Positions 38,655 to 57,900 of a stretch of DNA of 64,000 nucleotides are shown piece by piece; within the stretch, counting starts at the first letter, position 1, and each line of letters starts with the position of its first letter. Made by a program: the position numbers and the translations under genes. Source of the DNA: Ascaris suum (lineage: Eukaryota; Nematoda; Chromadorea; Rhabditida; Ascarididae); the NCBI GenBank assembly GCA_013433145.1, contig CM024191.1, forward strand, positions 760,501 to 824,500, in the 5' to 3' direction. Under the pieces are notes generated by a model. The model made no database searches. It saw only the letters and a program-made list of their open reading frames with translations, and was not told the origin of the DNA.

Positions 38655-38660
38655 AATAAA
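38655..38660 (+). terminator. Polyadenylation signal AATAAA of the MARVEL-type gene
   Basis: Canonical AATAAA 113 nt after the stop codon at 38542. It is the nearest canonical signal on the plus strand. Confidence 0.65.
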
Positions 38661-39207
38661 ACTATTCCAGCCGACGTTGATTGAATTACTTCATTGAGAC
38701 TCAACGAACTCATTCAGTTACAATATTTTCGAATAATGCGCATTTCACGTGAACAATTCATTACGCTTCCTTTGGTTTTGTTTATATAACGTTGAAGTTG
38801 AATATGATATTTATTTATTCGCACTTCCCTCAACGTCCACTTTCAACTTCTTCCGCGGAATTTTTGAAACTATTTAATGGCGTTGCTAGTTCTTTTACTC
38901 GAATTCTTTCTATGGAAGTGCAGTCTGATATAAAGCGGAACCCAGTATGAGGCATCGTGAAATTTTTTTGGGTGTATTATATATTGAAAAAGTAGATGTA
39001 TGTGAAGTTTACCAGAATTTATTCCAGATTGATAATAATTTTCTCTACCAGCTGAAAGCTGTAAGGTGAACGAGTCGGCTATAGATCAAGCGGGAAAGTG
39101 CGTCATCAAGGTAAGTCAAAAAAAAGGTCAAGAGCATACAGGTAGACAAATGCGTCGTGAGACTAGCCTGAGGCAGAATCGGGAAGGCATGAAAGGGTTT
39201 GATGTGC

Positions 39208-39491
39208 TCATGTATTCACTCCAGCTTCTAGACTGGTCTTAAGGCCGAGTGGGCCTAAGTGTGGCGTTGGAATGCGCGATGTGATCGGCGAGTGGACTTC
39301 GACTGTGGGATCGTGCCATTGATTCGAGCTATCATTGTTTCTCTTCTTGTTTGTCACCTTATTGTACAGGTGTGATAAAATGGCCATCCCTTTTACCCGT
39401 ATTGTCTCGCAAGATACTCGATCGCAACTCGACAGACGGTAGAGATCCTCAAGGAGACCTGGACGACTAGATGAGCCAAGGGGAGCTGACG
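39208..39491 (-). CDS. Terminal coding exon of an unrecognised gene
   Basis: Minus-strand open segment of 94 codons after a TTCTTTGCAAG acceptor, ending at a TGA (39210-39208). It begins ASAPLGSSSRPGLLEDLYR and runs through SCDRVSCETIRVKG to LGPLGLKTSLEAGVNT. Composition is balanced and hydrophilic with two close cysteines and a Lys/Asn-rich middle, like a cytosolic tail. I do not recognise the family. No start codon is needed because the frame enters in phase 1 from an upstream exon. The segment at 44248-44315 could be its first exon, but nothing that links them was found. It ends 548 nt from the AATAAA of the convergent MARVEL-type gene. Confidence 0.4.
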
Positions 39492-42400
39492 CTTGCAAAG
39501 AAAATTAACGTATTTGCATTGATAGAAAGTCTGTAATTCTTTCCGTTTTTTAATAACGATAGAAAATATGGAAAAAGTCCCCTAATAGAAAAACGAAATG
39601 TTTTCTTTCTCACAGGTGGGTTTCAGCAAAGATTTATGCCTACCTCCACATTCTGGGCGGCATTTGCTTTTATACGATAAAACTAGAGAGCGTATAAATA
39701 CTTTATTGGCTATAATGTCAAAAGACTATTACCAAAGAGAGTTATGAAAATGGTGAAAAAAAAAAGAATTGACGTTTTGCTGTGATAGGTTCGCATCGAC
39801 AAGCTATGCAAAAAAATTTCACTCAAAACAGAATAACAATTATGACTTCATTGATACTATATCTTTAAGCATCGAAACGGGATTGGAAATGAAGTCCATA
39901 TTTATGAAATAATTTGAAAAACATTTATACGGTGATCAAAAATAGGCAAGTGGGAAAACTCATTGTGGTGAGGCTTCGAATAGGATAGAATTTTAAAGCT
40001 TGTCTTATATATCTGCATCACCTGTACGTAAATTGCAGGTGAAGAGAGTTTTTTTTCAAGTGTTACCTATAGGTTGCGGGCGGTAAATTAAATAATATTT
40101 TAGCATTTTTATTGATTTTCAAGGTAATGCGGAAATTAAATCACTAGTGAATAGCAATGCTGCATCGTGTAATCTGCATAGCAGAATCAACACTTCAGTG
40201 CGGATAGAAGGAAGAGATGTGTTTATGGCAGATGGCTGGCAGCTGTCATACCAAAGAAAAAAGAAGACCACAACGGTGATTATCTGCCTAAAATCGCAAC
40301 AAAAAAAAAAAAAGAAACAAAACAACAACAACAACAACAAAAATACGACACAAACACCAGTAGATTCGTTGAATGTTATTGATTGAATAGCACAAATAAA
40401 TCCCCAATTAGGGCAAATCTACTTCGGATTTGATTTTTTTTTTTTTTTACAAATTGCAATCGAATAGAAGGAATCTTCCCTTATACTTTAGAGATTCAAT
40501 AAAATCATTCTTTTTTTGAAAGTTACACTATAGTAATCTCATTATACAATTAGCGTTCTTTAGTTGAAATGTTTTTATTGTGAGTTAAACGAATCGGACA
40601 ACAATTTTCTTATCATGCATCCTATATTCTACAAGAATTGTTCCTTTGAAGTGTAATTTTCGTCGACATTGAAACGCATACAATAAAAAAATAGCAACAT
40701 GACGATATTAAAAACAGAAATCGTTTACATATTAAAATTCATACCTAAATTTTAATTTCATCAATATTTCAGTTAAATTACATATGTATCATATGATTAC
40801 GATATTGAATCGTTTGTCGTTAATGGAAGCAAACTTTAGGGTCATTTTGATGAACTATAAACATAATTCAACTATGTGCCAAATTATCGACAACGAGATT
40901 TTTATCCAGAAACCTCATACAGTTACTTCCATACACTTCCCATTAGTAAATTTCAATTTCTCGTTAGCTTGCAAGATTATTCTGCATTTCAAGTATGATT
41001 AACGAAAAGCGATGCATAGCTGAGTTATATCAAAATCAACACCCGATATATTTGAGAAATGGAGACCAAGAGCAACGCCTCAGAAACAAATATCTCCAAT
41101 ATGAGATTTCTGAGCGTATAACATTGCTAACGATTACATCCCGAATGAGTAACTTTTTAGAATGTACATTCAAAAGGCGAGAAACTCTATCATCAGTATT
41201 TTTTCTTTGTGAGAGGAACTGATTTGCCGAAAATACCAACTTTAACACTCTGCGATGCTCATTAACTTAATGGTGGTACATGTCGGTTGATTTGATACCA
41301 ACGATGTGGTAGCACTGCACCGACGTTTGCACCAACAGTAAGCACAACGTCGAAAGCGGTATCTTGGTTAATACTAGTCCGTCCGATAATGACTTACCGT
41401 TCGTTGCAATTTTCGATTGTGTTTCTCTCATTTTTTTTTCAAGTGCTTAATTACGCGACGATATTTTCATTGCTGAGCAAAGACAACAACCGATCAGCAT
41501 TTAAAAATTAAAAAAAAGTTGTGGAGAAGTGGAACTGTTTCATCATTTTCCGCATCCTCCGCACTTAACTTGAGAAGGAAGACGACTTATGGCTATCAAT
41601 GACAACAATAAAACAACATAGAATAAGGCACAATAGATAGAAAGACCACACTCACATTTACACCTTCCATTCCTTTCTTTTCATTGAGCCTAGTTCACAC
41701 ACATAAATTATATTATCTCCGCTTGGAACATTACAACATAGCACTGGACATTCACCTTTCAGGATGATTGTTGATTGTATGTTTTGAGTCACCCGAAATT
41801 CTCGTGCAAATAAAGGGAGCAGTGGAGCTCATTTAGAGCAATGAAGCAACTTTGAGATACTTTTCATCAAGCAGATATCAAGAACAAGAGGATAGAAAGG
41901 TGAAGTCCAAAACATTACTAGTTATTAAATAAACGTATCAAAATGATATATAAAAGTATATCGAATAACACTTACAACCATCTCAAAATGATCAAAAAAA
42001 AAACAACTAAATATAGGCGCAAGTGAAGGCACGATATTTTAGAGCAAATATATCTATTAAGGAACAATTAAACACTGTTAAAGAAAGATTCTCATTTTGT
42101 CTCATTTATTTCGTTTGTTTTTCTAATATAACCTCCTTAACTGATGCCGTCAGTTGTTTTATCGATTTACTTTCAAACAAGAAATCCAAAAATTTACTCA
42201 TTCGCCGCTCATCTGGCCAATTTACGAATTATGGACATTGATCGTATACCGATTTTATTGGCGTATAATCTAAGCTTGCCAAAATGCACAGTCAAATGAT
42301 ATAAATTTGACATTGCTAGGTATTTATTGAAGGTGTATAAGTTTTTAATTTTTTGGTTTATCGAATTGTGAACACTCTTCCATGTAAAATAAACGAAAAT

Positions 42401-44247
42401 TGAAAAAAAAAGCATGGAATATTATATCATTTTAGTGCTGAAAGTAAATTTTAAGTAATTATTTAAGAAAGCTGAAATTATTATTGAATTTTTCCACAAC
42501 AATAAAATAGAATATGTGGAAAACGGCATATTAAAAATCGTATAACAAAATCAATGATATTTCAGTGATTTTAAGAGGGAGAAAAAGAAGCATTTGCGAC
42601 AAAGTCAATAGCGAAAAAGATGTTAAATCGTACAGTGTTGCCGGCTCTGATCATAGCATTGATGAATAAACATGAACGCCAATTTCCTCCTCAATATAAG
42701 TCTCTGGAATTCAAGCTGCCCCTCAAAGACCTATTTTCTTGGAAAGCAATCGGTCCCACTGAAAATCTAGGCAAACCATCAAGAATGACAAATAAACTAC
42801 TGAGGGGTTGCAGATGCCCAACGTCTATGAGGGTGCAAAATAGCATGCAAAATAGAGAGTGAAACAGCAAACTATTGAGCAACTGCTCCTCTATAGCAAC
42901 AAATCTGCTATTCCACTGCAGTTATGTCTGATCTGAGCTATTCCACGCTCAATCTAACTGCAAATTATCGACGCTAGTGGAATGAATGCCTCAGAGAAAG
43001 TCCATGTCTACGAGGAAATGAACGCACATCTATCGATCAAGAAAGACAGCTAAATTAGAAGGAAAAAAAAAACTGACAACAAAGCCATCGTTTAAGGAAA
43101 TGATAGTTAAATTACTTGGCTATGAGAATGGCAGTCAAGTGCGGCAGCCAAGAAGAAAATATCTGATTCAAAAAAAAAAAATCAACCAACACCAAAATTG
43201 GCATAGATGACACAAATGTTTTAAAATATCAATAAAAATTTCTTCATATAACATAATGAGCAAATCAAGGTGAATGTGAGAGTAAAATTTTAACGAGCAT
43301 CACCGTTATCGTTATCGCAACACCGAACGCGATTACTAGATGCATCACAAATATAAACATTCGCGTTCGACCATACTGAAAATCAAAATTTTCCAATATT
43401 TATACGAGCAAAACAAAAAAAAAAAAAATGTAATTTCAACACTTTTCAGAGAGTTGTACTATTATTATTAAATCGATAACCTTGATTTTATCATTTACAA
43501 AAGAATTCAATTTTGCATTAAGGAAAAAAAAAGTGTGAACATATGATTTCGTGATGAAAATTAGCAGCCCATATTGAGTTGATCGTAAAACCTCCATTTT
43601 ATTTGTTCGTGCTTTGCACACTTAAAATTCATATTGTTTAGTAAGTGAGTATTGCTTCTTCATTAGTAGTTGAGATTATGTATCCTATAGTTAAGCATAA
43701 GATCAGGTATTTTAGTTTATCGATTAGGATGAGGCTTCTCATTGGAATCAAATCGAAACAAGGCTTCTTATGCACTATATCAACTTTTGAGTCAAGCGAT
43801 CCTCTTTTATAAAGCATAAATTCTCTTTTCAGTGAAAAATCGAAACATTTCCGCTAAGTGAAATTCTTTCCTTTGGGAAATCATTGTCTTCAGCAAGCAA
43901 ATTTTGCCCCGAATAAAAAGTTGCGCTAAATTTCAAGCCGATTGAGCCGAATCACTGACGTGCACCTATTGTACACGACGTAATTTCGTTGTAAAACTGA
44001 CTGTTTCAATATAGTGCTATAAAGAGGAAAACGCATCAAATTTATAAATGCGAACTCAGTCAACGGAAGTTTTTATGAATGCACTAGAAGTGATAAGCGG
44101 AGTAAATTTTTTTCCATTGCAGATGAGAAGTAATACAAATGTGATCAATAAAGAGCGCAAATGCTTATCGTAGAATTAACGATAATAAAAAAGCGCTACT
44201 ATTAAATAGGTCAATTGATAAGTAATTGTACTATGTGAACAACATAC
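39492..44247. other. AT-rich interval between two orphan exons
   Basis: If 44315-44248 and 39491-39208 belong to one minus-strand gene, this is its intron space. No convincing internal exon was found; frames of up to 80 codons have no clear splice partners. It holds A-rich and CAA-rich stretches (40300-40345). Confidence 0.4.
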
Positions 44248-44315
44248 CACCGATCGTGCAACCGGACTTTCAACCGTTGGTCCATTTATTACGCCCAGAG
44301 CCATGCCACTGGGGC
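44248..44315 (-). CDS. Possible first exon of an unrecognised gene
   Basis: A TTTGTTGCAG acceptor at 44316 and a GTATGT donor at 44247 bound 68 nt. The ATG at 44304 reads MALGVINGPTVESPVARSV, ending in phase 0. It lies about 500 nt downstream of the stop of the b561 gene on the same strand, so it could start a downstream gene of a nematode-type operon receiving a spliced leader. It could also be an internal exon, since the frame is open before the ATG, or an alternative 3' exon of the b561 gene. The family is not recognised. Confidence 0.35.
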
Positions 44316-44503
44316 CTGCAACAAAGCGAAAAAATTCTGAGAAATGCGAATAAATGATCTCATTTGATTGTTCATTTTTATAAATTAAAACAAAAAACAT
44401 CAAATATGCAGAATGCTATCACACTGACATTTGCTTCTTCTCAAGGCGTCAAAAAATTTACGATGAAATTCGATTGCAAATATGGCAAAGTCATATCTGT
44501 GCA

Positions 44504-44631
<128 letters not shown>

Positions 44632-44817
44632 CTTTTGCGCTTTTACGTCAAAAGCTAAAAAACTGTTGCTATATCTGAAATTTTAGGAAGATCTTACGCA
44701 TACAATTTCGTTGCGTTTGGCATCTTTCTCATTGGTATATATAACCCTGATTGTAAACATTTGTATATAATGTTAGCCCGATAGGTGAGACTGAGAGAAG
44801 CACTTATCATTGCTGCG

Positions 44818-50773
<5,956 letters not shown>

Positions 50774-52224
50774 CTGCAGAAGTCATCGATCAACAATATT
50801 GCTTGCTATAAGGTCGCTTTCAAATTATACTGTATTATAATTCCGACTAAGATATCCCCTCAAGTGTACAGTATTGAACTGAATTATTCGCAAATTTTCT
50901 CCATTTTTTTCCCACCACTGCAGGAATTGTAACATAATTCGTCTGGAGGCTCCTGATACTTGACATATTAATTATTTCCCTTCCGTTCGAATTTTTTAAA
51001 AGCTCTCTTTGCAAATTTAAAGCCACAATTGAAAGCCAACATAATGCGCATTTAAGGCGAATTTCCAGCGCTGAGAAATAATAGTTTCAAATAACAAACG
51101 CGCTCACGATAGCAATTAAATCACGCCATACTGCACCATTCCTTTCTAGGAGCAGATGATCGGGTTTCTTAACCGGCAACGGTTTTCGTTAGCAGCATGG
51201 AATAAGGCGTTGGATTTACTGGACATCTATGGAAATTCTATCTGGTAAACGCTATATGCATCGAAACATGTACGTTTCCGGTGAAATTGTAGGTTTCCGG
51301 TGACATCAAGGAATATGCACAAGTTAAACGCAACACGAGTATTCACTGCAAAATATAGCGGCTTCCATAGAGCGATGTGGCAAACGACAAATTGCGGGCA
51401 ATGCCGCATCGCATTGTCAGCGAAATCAATGCGTTTTCGCTTACGCAATTGGCAGTAAAAACCGATGCCGATAAGTGTAGCAACTCAACGATCAATCAGT
51501 ACCTCCATTTTATGACTGCTGGAAGTGGCATATATAAGAGAAGTAAGATAGGAGGAGGGAGAGGGATTGGGGGAATTTTCTTCAGCCCATTTCGATGGCT
51601 GGAAAAATTTTTGGCTCTCTCCCCGCTCTTCTCGTACAGTCGTCTGTAGAGTATGAATCGAGGTGAGCCTAAAGGCGAAGATGAATGATTCGTGTTTGAT
51701 GAGGAGAATAACGCCATAATGAGGGAATTTTGAAAGATCCACATAATTCTCAATGAGTTCAAAGAAAAAAACGAACAATTACAACGACTGGTGTATGCTG
51801 TATTTATCATTTTTAAATCCATCTGGCTGCTTCAGTATCCAGAAAGAATGCTTCTAAAGTGACCAGGAAATGACTAAATCGTGTTGATTGCTTTTCGAAC
51901 TTTAGTAATATAGGTGTTTCTGTGCACGGACATTTTTCCGGCATGTTCTCTTCAAATCAGCAAATCCGCAGTCAAATTTTTATTGATTTTCAAGTTTTAT
52001 TGCTAAATTTATCGCTAAACAAAAGCATTGATTGAATTTTATCGCTAAACAGGCGTAGAGAGGTTTTAGGCATAGTCTGGCTCATTGCTAATATAGAAGC
52101 TTCGAAAATGTGCGCATAATTTAATCTCTCTCAGCATAGATCGATGGATTTTTAATTTTTTATTGTAGCCATTAGCCTATAGCTATTATTGCAGTACAAA
52201 TGTTGATTTCAGGGAAAGGGTCAT

Positions 52225-52551
52225 TTAGGCAAATTCAATAAAAACTTGATAATGCATCGTGAAGGATGGGTGAATCAAAGTGAGGAATAATGAAGGTGAT
52301 ATCTGTTGCAATGTAAACAAGAAGTCATTCGCTTTGTTCCCTTGAAATACCCTCAAAGGTTTATCATTGATTGCCATCCAGGATGCAATGCCTCTTTTGC
52401 AGTCTTCAATTGTGCTTATCTGATGTTGTATTAATGGAAAACCTGCTTCGGCATTTGTTAATGGAGAGTTGCTTGGATTTTCCATCAAAAAAAAAATTCT
52501 TGTTTTATAGGTACGCTTACTGCAGTCAGTCATCTGCCGTATAGAACGCAA
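52225..52551 (-). pseudogene. Possible hAT-type transposase fragment
   Basis: Minus-strand frame of 108 codons. The stretch IASWMAINDKPLRVFQGNK followed by NDFLFTLQ resembles the segment of hAT/ZBED transposases in which a short polar loop and a Pro-Leu pair precede a phenylalanine-rich helix. No zinc finger, catalytic residues or terminal repeats are present, so at best this is a decayed piece. The match is from memory and weak. Confidence 0.22.
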
Positions 52552-54689
52552 GGTTTTGGTGGATTCGACCTATCAATTCTCTCATCTCTAGTCGCAGTGC
52601 ACTTTCAGGTGAAACTATCTTATAGACAGCTACGTGTTTACAGATTTTAAAAAGCGCAAAAATGATGTCGCCATAAAGCAGTGTATTCGAATTCTAATCT
52701 AAAAGTCCTCCCTCATCACTCAAATGCAATCGGTTATTTCTTTTATTATCATTTGGTGGAGACAGTATTAATCGGAAAGTAAATGAGGGGAATGCGAATC
52801 GTTCAATAAGAGAGTTCGTCAGTTGGGGATAATGATTCAATTAAATTATGACATATTGGCAGACTCATCTCTCGGATAAACCAGCTCGATGCTTCGATTT
52901 TTTTTGTATAAGTAAGGCGCTTTGGCTAAGTTTCAAATAAGCGGGATGTAAGCTTTTTGAGGAAAATAACTGCACAAAAAATTTTCACTTCGTGGATTGT
53001 TGCTTGTATTGGATAAAGAGACAATACCTTTGAGTTGTACTCTTCATTTTATGAGGTTCGTTTGAAAAGAATGGGACGAGAAAGTGCTTTTTGAGCATTA
53101 TGAAATAGTTCTATGTTGTAAGTGTTTTAGGCATTGCTACTCTGTTTATGCTTTGTGACATAGAGTGATTGCTTGAAAGAAAATGAGACTTGCATTTTAC
53201 AGCTGCAAGCAAGATATTAGCGAACAAGAGGAGGATACGGAGGGTTAATGAACGACAATTGCACAGACAGCAATAATAGTGCCTGCTTAAAAAACTTAAT
53301 GCATGTAAGAAATCCAGCTAAATGAAGAATGTGTTGGGGAAGGCGGCACGATAATGTTTTTTGTTCCTCACGCTACCCCCTACCCCCACTTTCACGCACA
53401 AGGATGACCACTCTCTTATAAACCCTCATATGCAACGTTACAGGAAGAACAACTTATGAACATTTCAGAAATATGGATTTGACTCTGTAACGCATAAAGA
53501 GAGCAAACAAATTGATAAAAACTTTGAAGCATTACTTTTAAGTGACGTAATTTACCTTTGGATGATGTAATTTCCCTCTGCTTATAGGAATATTATAGAG
53601 AAAAGACACATATCAGACAGAAGTTAGACATTTCATGGATTTACAAGAGGTGTTGGTACTTTGGAAGGAAAATCAACTATCTGAACGAATTATCTTCGCA
53701 AGTGGGTTTAATCTTTAATCTTTGAAAGCAACATTGGAAGTGCGCACAATTCGGAGGCGTTTAAATGAGACTTCCGTGTGAGCATTGTTTCCAGCAAGAA
53801 TAAAGATATGTTTGCAAAATCAGTTCATCACGAAACTGTCAACCTGGTGTTTCGAATTTTTGAAGCTCTCCACAAATCTTTCCTTAGAAGTTTTTTTGAT
53901 CCATTTCACCACAAAAAAAAAATCTTTAATTATACAGAAGTTCAATAATATGAAAAAATCATCATTTAAGTGCAACATTCAAAAATAGCCACATTCCAAT
54001 ATAAAGTATAAAATGGAATGCTATTGTATCGATGAGGCTACTGGCCGTTAGATTCGATAAAATTGTAGCGAGGATGGAGCGTATTCAGACATTTAAACGG
54101 AAGATATGTTTTCGTCCTCGAAAATCTCTAGTTGATATGAGTAGCATCGAACAAAAGCTATTTTAGCGTCGTCGATGTGTTAAGAGAGAATAAACTAAAA
54201 CATCGAAATGCTGCTTTTCTTGTTTTATTGTAAAAGAGTGAAAAAGAACACTGAAAGAAAAGAGCTTCAATTCGACAACCTATGGGCAAGGGAAAAACAA
54301 ATCGAAATAATCGCAATGCTGTCTACCTGTGCAAGAAGAAAGGCCACAATGCTGGGGAAACGCATTGCCGTGTGGCAGAGCGAGTGCGACACTGATCGCC
54401 AATGTTGCGGGCGGTGCGGGTCGTGGTCTGTGCAGTGAATGCTCGAATTCCAGTTTTAGTTGCCCCTCGGCGCATCGATGTCGATTTTTCATCCGCTTAA
54501 CAAATTCCCACTCTATTCGACAACATTGTGATTCACTGTGAAATTTGCATAAATTTGCATGTTGTCTTTTAGGGGGGCACTATTTTACGAGTAGCACTCT
54601 TCGAATTCCCATCGATTTTTTGCTCTAACTAACTTAACTATCGAGCAGGACCTACTGTCGTTGTAAGCAGGATGAAAGGAAGATTTTAC

Positions 54690-54935
54690 TTATGAAGGTG
54701 CAACGATGCACAGTTGCAATATCTATTGCAAGGTTGACGAACGCCGTTTAGATGATCCTATAGTGGTTGGAGAGGATAGAAAAGTGTTTCGACGTTTTTA
54801 TTACAACACAAAATAGGTGCACGAACAAGCGCTACAAATTTCACATAGGCGGATGTGACAGTAAGGCCTAAGAAAACGATATCGGTGCAAGGATTGCAAA
54901 AAAACATTTGGTGGATTAATGCAATTTTGCTTACT
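54690..54935 (+). pseudogene. Possible relic with a transposase-like zinc ribbon
   Basis: At 54868-54915 the plus strand reads LRKRYRCKDCKKTFGG, the RYRC-DC--TF form found in zinc ribbons at the start of several transposases. The preceding DNA reads DERRLDDPIVVGEDRKVF in another frame and is interrupted by stops. A broken open frame around a recognisable zinc-ribbon half suggests an old insertion. Confidence 0.22.
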
Positions 54936-57900
54936 AAAACAATAAATCATATCGTTGCAATATATTATTTGGACAATTCTTGATAGGTGATAGATTACAA
55001 TGGAAAAATAGGGCGAAATATTCTGAATGGTTGATAAACAGGTTAGGACTGATATTTGGGTGGAGAAAGGACAGGGGTCATGAGATTACATTCTCAGGTG
55101 AAAAGATTCAACGAGTAAGCAGAAAGTAAACGTTTCCTAGATCAATTTGAAGCAATGCTTTTCAAAATTCTTTGTTGATGCCAGGTGAGAATTTGCATGG
55201 GCCACTTCGAATTTTTACTTGATTAGAAAGAGATAGGAGAACAGCAGCAATCAGCTTCTATCAGTAATATAAGCTACAGTTACTTTGTTAAGGACATTCA
55301 GAAAATATGAAATAATGCAGCTTCTTGCTATATTTTCCATCGTTCGCTATCACATAAATGCGGCGCGTTATAATCTTTGAAAAGCATTGGTTTAAAGCAA
55401 AAAGTTCATTGGTGGATGCAAAATTAATGGTCAGTAATGTGTGTTTTCAACGATTGGAACGGTCTATTGACGGGAAAGAAGGGGGCTGACTCGGTCATTG
55501 CTGCCTGTTATTGGAAAGGGCAGAATCAAGATATTTTTTGCAGAGTGCCAGTTTCAGCAACGAGTTTAGCCATGTATTAGCATAATCTTCATAGGGACAA
55601 TATTTTCTAGTGGTAGTATAGGGGAAAAGCTTTCCACACCTGATCGCATGCTTGCTTCACTTCAACTTTAATAATTGAATAAAATCTTCAATCCGTCAAT
55701 TCTTGCAAATAAACTCGCAAATAAATTCAGCAATTGAATCCCTAAGAAAACAATTCAACTTACAATTTAAATCCACGCTTTTTAAAGTTGTTCGTAAATA
55801 ATGCATATAAACGTTCGAATTGAATAAAGAAGACAAGATAAATAAGAATTTTCACGAAATAAAGCAAAAACGACTGTTTTCTTCAAAATATTAACCTATA
55901 ATGCCGTTGCTTATAAGAAGGAGCAAATGCTTTACATGAAATAAGAGAAATAACCTATACCCTTTTCTAAAGTACCGTATTCAAATCTTCCAAATTTTCC
56001 ACAGCGGAAATGTGATCTCGGATAACATATGAGATTATAACATAAAAAATAAGGTAAATGTTAAACCCATTTGTTGCGTTACTATATGCTCAAGTATGGT
56101 GTAGTAAGGAAGTGATTCGAATTAAGACTGTACTATCAACATTTTCAGGGTGATTTTTGAAAGGAAATTTCTGAAATGAGGCTCGATGGAGCACTTTCTT
56201 CAAATTGGTACTTAATTTCCAGCACATTTTAATTAAAGGCTACTCCTTTATCACAAAAACTGATGAAGTAACAATAGCGAATAGTTGATTTTCTTTGTTT
56301 CTAATACATGGAGTTCGATTGAAAATACGGTTAAGCATACGACTAATTGCATCAAATAGCCAAGCCCATTCGAAGGCAAAATATTATACTGAACAATTTG
56401 GGAAATTTTTCGAGCTCGACATTTTACGTAGCCCGTTATCATAAGTGCTTCTTAACGATTTCGACTTCCAAGCATCGAACATCTGCAGTCAGAGGAACTT
56501 CAGTAATCACCTGAGAAGATCTGAGGGCCGCAAAGTTTCATTCATCAGGTCGAAATGAAAAGGCTTAAATAGAGTCTTTAACAAATTTTTGCTAGTATAA
56601 ATTCGTTGGTAACAAACATTACATAAAAGGCGATCCAGACATGAAGATATGACTTTCTGATCCTTCGAAGTGATCCATACTTCAATCCCTGACAATGGAT
56701 AGATACTGATAAAGCTGTTTGCTTGATAAACTACTCGGTAAGGCACAAGTGTGAGCTAGTTCATTCGGATGAGTTGTTGTCTCAGAACGCGGTTGATTTA
56801 TGTCTCGTTTGTTCAGCAACAGTCCCTCAAAACACAATTCACATTGCGCTTCAAGAAAAAACTTATCTTCATTATATGTATATTTCATGTAAGATAGTGG
56901 ATCTGCCATTCTCATACAGTATATTTTAAGGCTTGATCATATGAAATCATTTTATTTTGATCAAATTCGTGTTTATTATAGCAACATCTCATATGTGACA
57001 CGTCCATGTATATGCGTCTGTTTATTTTATGCGAGTTAATGAGTCTAAAGACTTATAGAGCTTAATAAATTTAATGAGCATAAGTGAATCACTCGATCTA
57101 TATCAGTATTGAAGTTGACCGATCAAATTCGAAGGAAGCTGCACGATGATTAAAAATGGTTAAATGCATTTCACAGAGATTGCCGATTGCAATAAGTTTA
57201 GTGGGATCACAGAAAAATGATCCTTTTGCAGATGATTTAAGTGAGCAATTTGATCATCTAAAATCTCTATACACGAGTCCGCATAATTTATTTCTTGTCG
57301 ATAATTCATAAAACTAGCTGGAAGGAACGCATCGTTCCCTCTCTGATAAGATGTTTCCTAACCATTTTTTTTTGGAGCTCTTAATCGTTTATCAAAGCGA
57401 AAATTCATACCGCTCGGAAAATATTTCACTCGTCAATTCGTCCTCATTTCCATCTTATGCCTCAAAATGTATCATTTTTTAGCCATTCTTATAAATCAGT
57501 CATTTTGTTCATATGGTTTTTCGTTTTCAAATAATATGGCTATGGTAATATCTGTACTGGAACAATATGAGTCGGTGGATCTATTTTCTTCAGCATTATG
57601 CCGTTCGCATCTATTGCCTTTAAAATTAAACCTTCCACACTAGTGGAATTGTTAGCAAATTCTTTATAATATAAATTATTTGTATTTATTGCATAGTCTC
57701 CGTAAACGAAAAAAATTTACTTTTCAAGAAATCTGTAGGAACGAAATGAATTAATTTTCATCGGCTCGGCCATATTGTTGGCAATATTTTGACCGCTTTG
57801 GCCATAACTCTTAAAAAAAGATGAAATAGAAAATGTTAGCCAAATTTTATGTAATTCTTTTTGTTATACTATCCAGAATGAAAATGAGGAGAAAACTGAG

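Noticed and set aside
54208..54541. Cysteine-rich short frames that look a little like a small disulfide-rich secreted peptide
   Set aside because: No signal peptide, an incomplete cysteine framework, and three overlapping frames all look cysteine-rich because the DNA is locally GC-rich.
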